A stretch of DNA of 64,000 nt, taken from Durusdinium trenchii (Eukaryota; Sar; Dinophyceae; Suessiales; Symbiodiniaceae). The stretch lies in NCBI GenBank assembly GCA_963970005.1, contig CAXAMN010000001.1, forward strand, positions 3,719,329 through 3,783,328. Direction: 5' to 3'. Positions 20,076 through 29,763 of the stretch are shown here, piece by piece. Within the stretch, counting starts at the first letter, position 1; each line of letters opens with the position of its first letter. The notes beneath the pieces were generated by a model, which searched no databases, was not told the origin of the DNA, and saw nothing but the letters and a program-made list of their open reading frames with translations. A program made the translations under genes and the position numbers.

Positions 20076-20411
20076 ATGTGTGCGCAGAAATCCGGGATTG
20101 GGGACAACAGTCAGAGCGCACCGAGAGGCCAAAGCGGGGCACGTTTCCCCCTTCCCAGATTCTGGAGGGACCAGCAAAACATCACGTCAACTCCCGTTCC
20201 AACCGCCGAACTGGTGGAACTGGTGGAACCGGTGGAACCGGGTGAGCAACTTCATGCAACTTCTGGACACCGGATGTCTTGCGTGGGAAGGGAACATGGG
20301 TCGACTGGTCGACTCATGTTCGCAACAACCACAGGGCTGTCGGACGACCTTTCTCCTGTCCTCCTGTCATCCTGTTGCAAGACAATGACCTCGGTTCTCG
20401 AGCGGATTTGA
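20076..20411 (+). CDS. Hypothetical protein, 111 codons
   Basis: A plus-strand frame from 20076 to TGA at 20409-20411. It carries a short repeat (VELVEPVEP) encoded by a GTGGAACTGGTGGAACCGG tandem repeat. The second half is Ser/Thr/Leu-rich and plausible. A second overlapping plus frame (20023-20388) encodes WWNWWNRWN over the same repeat and looks less likely. Confidence 0.3.
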   Translation: MCAQKSGIGDNSQSAPRGQSGARFPLPRFWRDQQNITSTPVPTAELVELVEPVEPGEQLHATSGHRMSCVGREHGSTGRLMFATTTGLSDDLSPVLLSSCCKTMTSVLERI

Positions 20412-22263
20412 TCAGTGAATTGATTTATGCTTCTCTACAATCACCACGAAGGCCATCATCCTCAAGATGTTAGCTAACATCATCTTCATAGGCACAAGAG
20501 CACAAGCGTCAACAGTTGTTAAGTTGCTTGATGATTTAAGTTGGCGTTGCCCAGCAAATTTGTGCACACACAGCTGAGCCTTCGCAAAGGTAGGACGGAA
20601 GGTGCGGACTTCTGGGCCCTTGAAAGACCGCAATGACATCTCTGGCCGATCTCTCTCTCTCTCTCTCTCTGTATCTACATACAATATGACACAGCATGTA
20701 TTGTTATTATGTTTTATTGTATATAATCATTTAACACGTATTATTGTTCTATTGTTATATGACACGTATTATCATTTCACCTGTTTCATGTGTTTCTGTA
20801 TCTATGAACATCAATCTAGATGCGATTCCGCTCGGGGGGGTAGATGTAGCGCGGACTGGGATGGCCCACCGATTTCAGAGCCTAGAAATCCCTAAGAACC
20901 ATTATTTTGCTACGGATGTTACATGGTTTGACGAACCAGGTCAACCGTTCTTAATACGGTATAAAAGGGTTTTGGATAGCTAGGGTGGGATTAAAGACAG
21001 GTCCGACAATTGTGTCTCTATGCTACTCTAAATCTGGCAGCCCCTCCGATTCATCCAGAGCACATAAAAAGATATAAAAAGAAGATATGTACTCAGATGT
21101 CTGCTTTCTTTCCACAATATATATACATATATATGGCGTGTGAGAGTGTGGGTGTGTGTGTGTGTGTTTGCAACTCTGTGGAAAGCTGTGCCATGCTGTG
21201 CCGCTGTGTGAAGCCATAGGGAACTCTATTTTTTTTGGACAAAAGCAGCTCTGAGAGGCAACGTTCTGCTGGACCAAAGAATTCACCGTTCGAGCTTAGC
21301 TCGAAGAAGAAATCATCTGCCAGCATCCCGAACACACAAGCGTTTACTGTAGACTGATTCGGGATTTTCATCTCATCGGGATCTTCCTGTTCTTCCGGAT
21401 CTTCCTGTTTTCGGAGGCAAGATTTCTTCGAGTTTCGGATGTCAGAAAGCCGGATCTTCCTCTAATCCAGTTTCTTCAGTTCTTCCTGGACCTTACTTCT
21501 TCAGTCTGCCGCAGTCCGAACCAGAACGTGGCTTTTCCTGGGCAAAAGCGGCGGCGAGAAACACCTGAGTGGGAGGCTTTGTTTGGAACTAGGCAGGACC
21601 TGACCTGCCCGGCCGGATTCGATCTTTGTTTTGGTATCGACATGAATCTTTGGTACCAGGAGTCACAAGACGGGGTGGTGTAGACCTCCCCAAGTGAGTG
21701 GAGTAGCTGGGCACCCCGACTACCTCCATTGAGCCCTTTGTGTGACTGCTGGTATCTTGAAAAGGAGACCGTATTCGGTGAACTGAACTGGCTGGGTCCT
21801 AGACCAAGTCGCGGTTGTGTTTCAACTCAGGTCCAGCTGGATCTTGGACAACGAGGTGGGGAGAAATTGTTCAGAGAGCTCCGTCTTTTGGCGGGTCAGC
21901 TAGTTTGCACCAAAGCAAAAAACTTGAAACCTGAGAACACTTTGATGTCTGGGTGGTTCAAGCCTGCCAAATCTATAATATGATTACGGTTGATAGGTCC
22001 TACATCGACTTGTAACCAAAACACGACCTCCACAAAACCCCCACCCTTCTCCGCTTGAGACGCCTGATTTGCAACCGAACTGCTGGTCCTACAGACCTTT
22101 TCTCCGCTCACGAGGACCCGAAAGAGGAACATGTTCTTCCAACGGGGCTGACCCCCACTTCGAAACAATCTTTCAGGGAGTGCAGCATAGTCTTAACGAT
22201 CGTTTCTATAGAGCTCTATAGTCTCATCGAGGTCAGGACCCTCGAAAGATCTGTAGCCACTGC
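20412..22263. other. Non-coding tract with microsatellites
   Basis: No gene is supported. It contains a (CT)n run at 20649-20671, AT-rich sequence at 20690-20820, TATATACATATATATGG at 21118-21135, a (GT)n run at 21149-21168 and a cluster of CGGATCTTCCTGTT repeats at about 21375-21500. CTATAGAGCTCTATAG near 22207-22222 is a perfect palindrome. Confidence 0.4.
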
Positions 22264-22470
22264 TTGGGGGAAAACCACCTCTACAGGCCCCGGGGGGAAG
22301 GCCTGTCTCGATGTGACTGTCGTCGGAAGCCAGCCATGGTGGAAAACCAAAGGAACCGAAGGAACCGAAGGAAAACCCGAACGAACGCTGCGGATGCGGC
22401 AGTGACGGTCTCTCAGCGCGAGTGGTACGACGCGTCGCCGGTGAGGCTGGAGCGCGGCTCCTGGTGGTGA
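22264..22470 (+). CDS. Putative exon, unknown protein
   Basis: Open to TGA at 22468-22470. It has an Asn/Arg-rich repeat (NRRNRRK) from a GGAACCGAA tandem repeat, followed by a coding-like C-terminus (AADAAVTVSQREWYDASPVR). The minus strand reads the same repeat as SFGSFG and is also open (22193-22618). Strand choice rests on codon use near the stop. Confidence 0.3.
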   Translation: MGENHLYRPRGEGLSRCDCRRKPAMVENQRNRRNRRKTRTNAADAAVTVSQREWYDASPVRLERGSWW

Positions 22471-22751
22471 CCTTACAAAAGATTCGGCCCAAGAGCGCCT
22501 TGAAATCCGCGAGGCGAGAAAACGGTGATTTGGTTGGCAGGTGTTTTGGTTGGCTTGTGTCTGTCCAAGAAACAGCAGCTTTTGAATGCTTTTGACCAGA
22601 TTCTTTAGAGACAGTCATGAGTCATGACCACTGTCCAATGAAGATACGCAAGCACAACATACACACAACAAGAGAGAAAGATCTTCATCTAGATTGAGCC
22701 TTCTAAAGGCTGAGCCTTCTCTTTAGCCCAAACTCACACCAAACTCACGCC

Positions 22752-24593
22752 ATGCGACATGTCCATGGCCTCAGACGAGGGCTATGCCGCCTCTCCTGGG
22801 TGAGGGCCTTCTCTGCTGAGACCTGGTGCTTCATTGCCCGAACTCGGCTCGGCTTAGAGCCGCTGCTGCTCGCAGAGCTGGAAGCTCTTCACGAAGGGGG
22901 CCGTGCTGGACCCGGACGGTCTGAGGGGACCCGTCTTCGGCGTCGTTCGAGGTCGGTCGAAGACCAAGCGAGGTCAAAGTCCGGAGTCGACGAGGTGGAA
23001 GTCGGTTTAGATGTGGAAGTCCCTCGGTTTGAGAAGTGGACTGAGAGTGCGAGCCGTCCTCGGTTTGAAGCAATCAAAAGCTCCAAGATCGAGAATGAGC
23101 CCTTGAAGCTCCCAGAAGGAAGAGAAGACGAAGGCTTTGTGGAGATCCATGGGCCTTGGCAGAGTTTGTACTGGATTTTGCGCTGCTCTTTGCTTCGAAG
23201 CCTTTGGATTCGTGTGACCTCCTTTCCGTGCGAGAGCTTGGCAGATCTGGAGACCGCGGTGCGAGCCACACGCTGGGAGGAGTATTTGGACCTGCGTGAC
23301 CTGGGACCCATCACCGCCTTTGAGCGCCAGTCGCGTTTAGACGCCTCCGACGTGCAGCTGGCACTCCAGTCCACTCTCCACGAGCTTCGTTCGCTTTCGG
23401 GCGAAACGACGAGTGAAACGACGACCCGTGGAGGGCGTAGCCGTAGCTCGGTGCCGTTGCGGGGGGTTCTCCATCGGAACGTATGCTCTTTGGAGTTGGC
23501 CTGTGTGTTTGATCGACCAAGGTCTCCTCCGCAGGGCATGGTCCCCCGAAGGGACGTGGGCGTGTCGGTGGGAGAAAGCTGGTCGTTACGGCCCCCGAAA
23601 GTGCCAAGCTCCGCGCAGTCGGAGGGAACTCGGCGAAGAAAGCCCGATTTGGAGAGCACGTTTGTAGCAGCATTGGTGGCGCAGATTCCTGAGAAGGCGC
23701 TGTATTCCCAGCTGGTGATATGGGATCCATTCTGCCGCAATGGGCAGATCCTTTTGGAATTCTTGAAGACACGGATTCTGAAGCTTCCCCGAAGTGTTGA
23801 GCAGCAGCCCTGCGCGAGACTTCGGCACTACCGGCCAGAAGAGGCGAATGCCATTCTCCAAACGACCACCAGGAGTTCGGTGCCCTCAGGACATGACTTG
23901 ACCCTCGTTGGTTCGGATCGAAGTCGGGTTGCCATCCTGGAGGCCCAAGAGCGCCTCAAGCAATTTGAAGGGCTGGGGCTCCACCTCTCAGCTGTTGCGG
24001 ATGAAGATGGACGTGAGAGAAGAGAAAAGAGAGAAAGGGAAAGGGCTGAAACTTCAAAGACTCGACTCACCAAAGGCCGAGCTGTGCGAGCGCGACCTCA
24101 AGGTGCTGAAGGCATGTCGCTTCAGGTTGAGAAGTTGAGCCCTTCCACCGAGGCCCAAGAGTTCAGCCGTGTGCCTTGCCAAGTGTTTTTCAATGTCGCG
24201 GACTACACGGAGATCGCAGCATATTTGTCGGGCACCATCATTTTGACCCGAGTGCCCAGTGAGACTCATGGTTTGGGGTGCACTCCCCGAATGGCACGTC
24301 TCTACCGGCAGTTTGGGCATTTCTTGGCTGCTCGTGGCTTACCGGGCACCGTCTTGGAAGCCTTCGTGCTGGTGGACAGTCGCGTCTTTCGGCGGCAGAC
24401 GCGCTTGGCGTGGCAGACCGTGGCCTCGTGGCGCGCGCCAAGCCAGCGCCGCTGGTGGCTGTTGCATTGGTCGCACGGACAGCCTCACGGGCACCGGCCG
24501 AGTGAGGGTGAACTGAGACGTGGGCGCCACCGGTGGGAACAAGCTCCCAGGCGGCGCCAGCTTCGGCGAAGGCGCCTGGGCCATGAGACTTGA
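22752..24593 (+). CDS. THUMP/UPF0020-type RNA methyltransferase homologue, probably organellar
   Basis: An intronless 613-codon frame. Residues 1-22 are Arg-rich, lack acids and end in RAFSAE, like a mitochondrial presequence. Residues ~25-50 (CFIARTRLGLEPLLLAELEA) match the N-terminus of the THUMP-MTase family (RlmL, TrmN/Trm14), followed by a THUMP-like stretch (RVTSFPCESLADLETAVRAT). The Rossmann part starts with VIWDPFCRNGQILLEF (Asp325) and VGSDRSRVAILEAQERL (Asp389), equivalent to DPFCGSG and the acidic end of beta2. The usual glycine of DPFCGSG is Arg here, and the NPPYG catalytic loop is replaced by an ILTRVPSETHG segment near residue 498. A charged insert (residues ~415-470) separates the two. 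It would be expected to bind structured RNA and SAM, but catalysis (m2G type) is doubtful. ATG 22752 is the first ATG of the frame. Confidence 0.72.
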   Translation: MRHVHGLRRGLCRLSWVRAFSAETWCFIARTRLGLEPLLLAELEALHEGGRAGPGRSEGTRLRRRSRSVEDQARSKSGVDEVEVGLDVEVPRFEKWTESASRPRFEAIKSSKIENEPLKLPEGREDEGFVEIHGPWQSLYWILRCSLLRSLWIRVTSFPCESLADLETAVRATRWEEYLDLRDLGPITAFERQSRLDASDVQLALQSTLHELRSLSGETTSETTTRGGRSRSSVPLRGVLHRNVCSLELACVFDRPRSPPQGMVPRRDVGVSVGESWSLRPPKVPSSAQSEGTRRRKPDLESTFVAALVAQIPEKALYSQLVIWDPFCRNGQILLEFLKTRILKLPRSVEQQPCARLRHYRPEEANAILQTTTRSSVPSGHDLTLVGSDRSRVAILEAQERLKQFEGLGLHLSAVADEDGRERREKRERERAETSKTRLTKGRAVRARPQGAEGMSLQVEKLSPSTEAQEFSRVPCQVFFNVADYTEIAAYLSGTIILTRVPSETHGLGCTPRMARLYRQFGHFLAARGLPGTVLEAFVLVDSRVFRRQTRLAWQTVASWRAPSQRRWWLLHWSHGQPHGHRPSEGELRRGRHRWEQAPRRRQLRRRRLGHET

Positions 24594-25256
24594 GGTATCC
24601 AGTTTCTCACGAGGCGCACCAGCCTGACTCTGTGAGCCTTATCGAACAGGGCGCCACTGCGAGACGCCCAAAATGGGGGGGCGACCCCGTCGATGCCTCG
24701 ATGCTGGAGCAGTCGAATTAGAGTTCGATGATTTCGAGAGGACGCAGACAATGAGGCAAACCCAAATGCCCTGCATTGAAGTTCGCTGCTGACCAAAGAT
24801 GGTTTGAAGAACCGCGGTCTCCGGTGGATACTTTTCGGTTCGAAAACGTGCTTTTTCCTGCGCCGCTGGCTTTCTTATCCTAAGCTTTTGGAACTGGCAT
24901 CAAATTCTTCATTTAATCTAAGCTGCCAGGTGTGGGAGGTGTGGTAGACGGATGGGAGACGCCAGTTTCTACGCCAGTATGCGGGGATTTACCGAGCCCA
25001 ATTGGGGGGTGAAATGCGCTCCAGGTTCAGTGGCGCAGTTCTTGAGAGATTTGGCTTCATGGTCCTGAGAAGCATGATCATAACATATCGTGTATAACAA
25101 TATTGTACATACAGTAAGCCATAGTAAGACAAACATATTGTTTTTTGCTCCCCCAGTTTTTTCCTCAAAGATGCCACTCAGACTCACCCAGTCCTGCCAG
25201 TCCAAATTTGGGTGCCATTGTTTCCAGCTGATCTCCCTTAAGACTTTCTTCATTCG
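24594..25256. other. Spacer downstream of the THUMP gene
   Basis: No gene is called. It is AT-richer after 24840. A pyrimidine-rich stretch around 25218-25256 precedes the next exon and may contain its acceptor. Confidence 0.35.
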
Positions 25257-25621
25257 TTGCACCCCGCTACAGAGCAGCACCACGCCGGGTTTGTGCCCCG
25301 CGCAGGCAATGGCCTTGCTTGTGGAAGGCAGATGTTGCCACCTGAAAACGATGGGTGTGAAAAAGTGGTGCGGCGGATTCAACGGCAGACGGTGAGCCGA
25401 CAGGTGTTTTTCACCACCACCACCACTGCCGCCACCACCACCAGCAACAGTACTGTAGATCTGCACTACGGGGCGGAGCAACAAGGAGATTCGTGCTCGC
25501 AGATCTTCTTTTCAGCATCCCCAAAGGCCTCAAAGCATCACCCTCCGAAAGAGTCATGTAGTACGGACGAAGAATTATGGGATGAATGTGAAACACGTTC
25601 ATCCACTTCCAGCCTCCAGAG
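25257..25621 (+). CDS. Putative exon ending at introner-like element A
   Basis: Open from about 25257 (TTG, no ATG), through a Thr-rich stretch from a (CAC)n microsatellite (25418-25445), to an acidic segment (SCSTDEELWDECETRS). Coding-like use stops where element A begins. The proposed donor is AG|GTTGAAG (GT at 25622-25623), inside the terminal repeat. If joined to AG at 25748-25749 the reading continues to TGA 25811-25813. The family is unknown. Confidence 0.42.
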
Positions 25622-25698
25622 GTTGAAGAACCCTATAGAATCCTATAGACTCTTCCATAACCCCAGGTTACGCCTATTTACGGTCACTTAAACCTCTG
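25617..25698 (-). repeat. Introner-like TIR element, copy A
   Basis: 82 bp with 8-bp perfect terminal inverted repeats CAGAGGTT/AACCTCTG. Its interior, in reverse orientation, matches copy D (GTGACCGTAAATAG, ACCTGGGGT, CTATAG, GTTCTTCAACCTCTG). It lies between two coding-like exons, with a potential splice donor inside its left terminus. Confidence 0.75.
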
Positions 25699-25749
25699 CC
25701 TGGTCGCCTGGTCGCCTGGTCGCCTTCGAATTCCTTCGACGTCTGCGAG

Positions 25750-25977
25750 GTCTCCTCGGGTGGTCGCTACCAGCTGCGAGCGGTGCAGAGCGGTGCAAGG
25801 GCAGCACGCTTGAATGTGGCGGTGGCCTTGCAAGGAGAGAAATCGCCGGGAGCCCCGCTTTTTCGAGATGCGATGTTCGGGCGATTGAACCAGGGAGGTG
25901 GGGATGCGGATGCGGGGATGCGGATGCTCGGATTTGAGGGAGTAGGACATGGTTGGCGGTTGATGGATAAAAGATGA
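25750..25977 (+). CDS. Putative exon downstream of introner-like element A
   Basis: After CTGCGAG|G (acceptor AG at 25748-25749) a frame with excellent codon use runs to TGA 25975-25977 (RYQLRAVQSGARAARLNVAV, SPGAPLFRDAMFG). The phase left by the upstream exon points instead to the neighbouring frame, which stops at 25813. The join is therefore unresolved, and the element may have been gained between frames that no longer match. A CCTGGTCG triplet repeat lies at 25698-25722. Confidence 0.42.
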   Translation, partial: VSSGGRYQLRAVQSGARAARLNVAVALQGEKSPGAPLFRDAMFGRLNQGGGDADAGMRMLGFEGVGHGWRLMDKR

Positions 25978-26042
25978 TCAAAGCCTTCTGTCTCCTGGAT
26001 GGTCTAGATCTCCAGCTTATGTTTAATTGTGTCTTTTGATTC

Positions 26043-26264
26043 ATGTTCACATATGTTCACCTCGAACGATGTTTGCAGAGTCGGAGGAGTAGCAACAAAG
26101 CCAGACAGGGTCACGGAATGGACGTGAGATTACTGCGAGATGTCTTCAGCAAGGGTTTGTGCGAGCTCCTGCAGGCTCCTGAACGAGCAAAAGCTTGGTT
26201 CCACATGTTCCACCCTCCTAGCCGACCTGGGTTTCTTGCAAACCACATTTTGACTGTGACATGA
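26043..26264 (+). CDS. Putative exon, unknown protein
   Basis: Open to TGA 26262-26264. The segment from an internal ATG (MDVRLLRDVFSKGLCELLQA) is amphipathic-helical and coding-like, followed by PERAKAWFHMFHPPSRPG. It lies on the same strand as the exons at 25.3-26.0 kb and may belong to that gene. Confidence 0.35.
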   Translation: MFTYVHLERCLQSRRSSNKARQGHGMDVRLLRDVFSKGLCELLQAPERAKAWFHMFHPPSRPGFLANHILTVT

Positions 26265-27296
26265 AGAACTCGATTGTGCATGACGCCAAAGATGGACTGA
26301 GGGACTCACCGTCCGAAATCAACCCAACCTAGGGTCTTCTCTGCGAAATTTCGGGACGTTGTCCCTTGACTGCGGAACCAGACATGGCGGACATCGGACA
26401 GGTGCAAGATGTATTGAGGGTAATAATGAAAACCACCAGAATCTTCGCTGAACTTGGCCCATTGCCATGTTCCAGAACTCATGTCCTTCGATTCCTTACG
26501 GAACGTGCGTTCCGTGACGTTTCTTCTTCAGCTGCAGCTGCTTAGCGTTCGGAGTGCAGACGGAATTGCAGGATCGCACATGAGCAAGCTCACTGAGCTG
26601 GTCAACCAAGATTCTCAAGCGGGCAAGCTCACTGAGTTCACAGTTCGTGGACCTTTTCTTTCCTTGTAAACATTGGGTGCCCCCCCGACAGATGCATGAA
26701 GCCTTTCTGTTGGTGAAGCTAATGGTCGCTGATCCACTCACGATGCTAACCTTGCTAAGGGTCCGGGCATCTAGGTCCCAGGCCCTCATAGGTCGCTGGT
26801 GACTGAAGAGCCTGAGGATTTACGATGAAAAGCGCCAGAATCAGCTGAAGAACACTCCCTGATCCCAAAAACACCGAAACCTAAGCTTGCTCCTTGCCAT
26901 GGCATCCATCCTCCAAACTCCGCTTTTTTTCCACAGAGACAAGCCCACCCTCGCACGCAGTCTGAGCAACTCCAGCCAGAATGAGTCGGCCAACAGCCCG
27001 AGACCATGCCAGAGACAACATTTGAGACCCTTTGAGCTCACCATGACTGATGGGATGGTCGCGGGCCTTCCGGAGGCCGTCTCGTCCATGTCTGATCAGT
27101 GACGTTAAAAGTAGAGATCTTGTGAAGAAGAAGAAGCACGACCAGCAATTACTGTAGAGTCTGGAATTTCACCCTCCCTCCATGCCCTTTTCTGCTTGCG
27201 AAAGAGTTGTGAAACTGTGCCCTGGTCTTGTTCCATTGCCTTGCTAGCCAAGAGCGAACACGTATAGTTATAAGAAGACGTCTAAAACACATCATT
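26265..27296. other. Unresolved tract, open frames on both strands
   Basis: No single gene is supported. Plus 26887-27102 and its antisense 26841-27089 are both protein-like, so no strand can be chosen. An AAGCTCACTGAG direct repeat lies at about 26586 and 26627. Confidence 0.3.
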
Positions 27297-27413
27297 CTGA
27301 AGCCGCCACCCGGTACCGATCGACAGGACTTCTTGGGCCGTGAGGAAGAGCTGCGGTGGCTCCTCAGTGCCCTGACACCGTGCGCAGAATCGCACTCTGC
27401 GCGCGAACTCTGA
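27297..27413 (+). CDS. Fragment resembling the start of an NB-ARC/NACHT-type ATPase domain
   Basis: The segment DRQDFLGREEELRWLLSALT matches the phi-x-GR-x-x-E-L...L signature just before the P-loop of NB-ARC, NACHT and related STAND ATPases. The frame ends at TGA 27411-27413 without a P-loop. It could be an exon end or a relic; the match is short and the assignment tentative. Confidence 0.25.
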   Translation: MKPPPGTDRQDFLGREEELRWLLSALTPCAESHSAREL

Positions 27414-27492
27414 GCGCTCTCTGCTGGACTTCTTGACTGGGGGTGCTCTGAATCTGAAGGACACCTTTTTGGGGCTCTGAGGGACTGATGAC

Positions 27493-27568
27493 CAGAGGTG
27501 AAGTGACCTTCCGTAAATCGGAACCTACTGGGGTACCCAACTAGGCTTCTTCAACCTACTGGGACCTA
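27493..27568 (+). repeat. Introner-like TIR element, copy B (diverged)
   Basis: Begins CAGAGGTGAAGTGACC, then CGTAAAT, CTACTGGGGTACCCAACT and CTTCTTCAACCTACTGG. It is collinear with copy D but shorter, and its right terminus is mutated (AACCTACTG). AG|GT at 27497-27499 is a potential donor, as in the other copies. The AG at 27608-27609 precedes the next exon. Confidence 0.65.
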
Positions 27569-27609
27569 CTGGGATAAATAAGACTGGGATAGGCTGAGAG
27601 TCCAACTAG

Positions 27610-28049
27610 GGACGCTCGGGACACACCGCAGTCGAGAGCAGTCGCCGTCGGTCGCCGGGCCGTTGACTCGGGCGTGCCGCGGTAGGGCCTCCCGCCGCTG
27701 GGTGAGATGGTCCGCCCGAAGTCGAAGACTGGAAGTCGATGGCTTTTGGGAAGATGAAAAGGAGCGGACACGAGTGGTTCAGTTTGGCCGATTTTTTCCC
27801 GAAGAGGCCTGGTTCCAGGGGAGTTGTCACATGTTTTTCCACAGCCAAGCCCATCCCACCCATCCAGACATACCATCACCCCACCCATCATGGAGCTTGG
27901 AGCTACGATCAATCGATGTCTTCCAAGGCTACCTCACTGCTGGGGAGAACCAGGCAGCCGAAAATGCAGGAACACACCCAACGCTACAGAAGACGCGCCA
28001 AAGAAGAATGAAGAAGTACACTAATACCAGCACCCACAAGGGTTGGTGA
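27610..28049 (+). CDS. Putative exon downstream of introner-like element B
   Basis: After CAACTAG (AG 27608-27609) the frame is open to TGA 28047-28049. The first third is Arg-rich, and the middle (LEVDGFWEDEKERTRVVQFG, FFPEEAWFQG) is strongly protein-like. Beyond about 27840 composition weakens (HPTHPDIPSPHPSW), so a donor may lie inside. No family was recognised. The minus strand is also open but less coding-like. Confidence 0.4.
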
Positions 28050-28234
28050 ACGGACACCCCTTAACCTCCGAGCTATCAATGGAACTCCCTTAGCGACCCA
28101 CTACTTGTTTGGTGATGTTTTTCATTCTTGTGGATTTTCATGGATTTTCTGTTTGGATGGCCCAAAGAAGCCCTCCGCATCACCCAGGACTCTCGCGGTC
28201 TTCACCACGCGGCAAACAACACCCCTCGGTTTCG

Positions 28235-28265
28235 TCACGACTGCGCGAGCAAGCCGCAGTCGTGA
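28235..28265. other. Perfect 11-bp hairpin
   Basis: TCACGACTGCG and CGCAGTCGTGA flank a 9-base loop. It lies in a CpG-rich segment with no clear gene. Confidence 0.7.
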
Positions 28266-28336
28266 AGGGGTGAACCATAAAAGAAAGCAAACCTTTCTTA
28301 GCACGTGATTTTGAATCAAAAGGACTAGTGGACTAG

Positions 28337-28383
28337 TGTTAGGATGTTTTAGGATGTTTTTGGATGTTTTAGGATGTTTTTGG
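28337..28383. repeat. Tandem ~10-bp repeat (GTTTTAGGAT)
   Basis: Four imperfect copies of TTTTAGGATG/TTTTTGGATG. It slightly resembles TTTAGGG telomere units but is regular at 10 bp, so it is read as a minisatellite. Confidence 0.65.
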
Positions 28384-29484
28384 GACACTGGGGGCTCTCA
28401 TGGTGGAATCTTGGGGCCACAAGCTTGCGCGTGGTTTGTCTTGTCTTTCTCCACGTGCCGGAAAACGCTGTGCCAATCGCCCCATGATTCCATGAACTCC
28501 ATCTTATAGATAGATCTTTGACCTCTGCACTCGCGTGGTTTCGCAAGAAAGGCGTGGTTTCTTCCGCAGAAACCTTCGTCACCACCGCCCTTTTCACCGC
28601 TCCGCACGGTGAAACCCGGCCGGCCAGGTGAATGCCGTCACACGCGGCCGTCAAGAAGGCAGCCTTGGCAGCTTTCTGTTTAGCCTGCCCTCCTTTGTAA
28701 GGACCGTCCGTCTGATCGCCGTCTCGGTGAGACGGGTCGGGCTCCCGGTTTTGGTGAGAATGATGGTCTTTCGACATCCCCCAAGCACGAGGTCTGACCG
28801 TCTTTTCTTTCTTTTTTTTCGGGGGGGTTTGGCGCGGGGAGCATTGCTTCGGAGCTTCCGAGACACATCACTGATGTAGCTCTAAGACCCCGAAGACGAC
28901 CCTGCCTTTGGGTCTATTTTTTATTATCGATCATTTTACCGTTCAGATAGTGATAGTAGCCACATACAAACCAGACTCAGACACCCTTAAATATATACCT
29001 GGAGATCCAAAATCCTACAAAAAAGCCAGATTTGCAAGACAACGGAGGTTTTGACATGGAACGCCCGGTTCTGGCCAAATCTATTTCGCTTTTTTCGCCC
29101 CACCCAACAACCAAACCAACGGTCGGCCGTGGATCCGCGCGCATGTTTCCGTGCTCGACAGTGCTCGAAAGACCCGGAAGAGTGCGCTGGTGTTCGCGTT
29201 TCAGAGCAGCGATTTCGCGGCCGATTTCAGAGCACCTCATCTGAAGAATACAAGAAACCTTATTAACCTGGAGGGTTAGTTTTAAACAAAAACGAGGACA
29301 AGCACCAGCCTGCAATCCATTTGAGGCACCAGAAAAAAAGAGACCAGTCGAGTCGGGTGAGCAGCGGTTGGCGCCACTAAGATCAAGACCGCTTTGTAAA
29401 GAAACGTAGGCTTTGAAGGTCCATGTTTTTTGGAGCCCATGAGAGCCTGCAGTCTGATCCTTTTTTCATGATGTGGAATGGGAT
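28384..29484. other. CpG-rich tract, frames open on both strands
   Basis: Minus 28349-28777 and a plus frame ending with a possible donor CCAG|GTGAAT (GT at 28628-28629) both look protein-like over 28540-28630, so no call is made. A 7-bp hairpin CCGTCTC-GGT-GAGACGG lies at 28719-28735. From 28880 to 29480 nothing is recognised. Confidence 0.3.
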
Positions 29485-29496
29485 TCTTCCAAGGCC

Positions 29497-29763
29497 ATGA
29501 ATGTGCGAGTCTTGCTGGTCTTGATGGCGGCTGCGTTCTCTGGCATATTGCAAGGCTGCCGCGAGGAGTCCAGCCCAGAAACTGTCCCTGACCCGCACGA
29601 CCACGACGGCGATGGGGTCCCGGATCACGATGATGACAATCACGTCGATGATGACCATGATGACCATGATGACCATGATGACGATCATGACAACCACACG
29701 GACGACCACGACAATCACACGGACGAGGACAATCACACGGACGAGGACAATCACACGCTCTGA
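29497..29763 (+). CDS. Secreted His/Asp-rich repeat protein, copy 1
   Basis: 88 residues from ATG 29497, chosen because homology with copy 2 starts there; an earlier in-frame ATG at 29473 is not matched. Residues 1-18 are a signal peptide (basic start, VLLVLMAAAFSGILQG) followed by Cys19. The mature part has one thrombospondin-type-3-like calcium motif (DHDGDGVPDHDDD) and then D/H repeats (HDDHDDHDDDHDNHTDDHD) with four NHT sequons for N-glycosylation. It is expected to be secreted, very acidic, and to bind divalent metals. No known family beyond the TSP3-like unit. The repeat expanded as a GATGACCAT-type minisatellite. Confidence 0.65.
   Translation: MNVRVLLVLMAAAFSGILQGCREESSPETVPDPHDHDGDGVPDHDDDNHVDDDHDDHDDHDDDHDNHTDDHDNHTDEDNHTDEDNHTL

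Noticed and set aside
28337-28383. Telomere-like TTTTAGGATG array
   Set aside because: The 10-bp period and GATG do not match TTTAGGG; read as a minisatellite.
28349-28777. 142-codon minus ORF and overlapping plus frame with a donor-like end
   Set aside because: Both strands look equally coding in CpG-rich DNA; not enough to choose one.
29383-29754. 123-codon minus-strand ORF rich in Val/Ile (apparent membrane protein); a similar one lies antisense to copy 2
   Set aside because: It is the antisense shadow of the GATGACCAT repeat; the plus frames have signal peptides and paralogue conservation.
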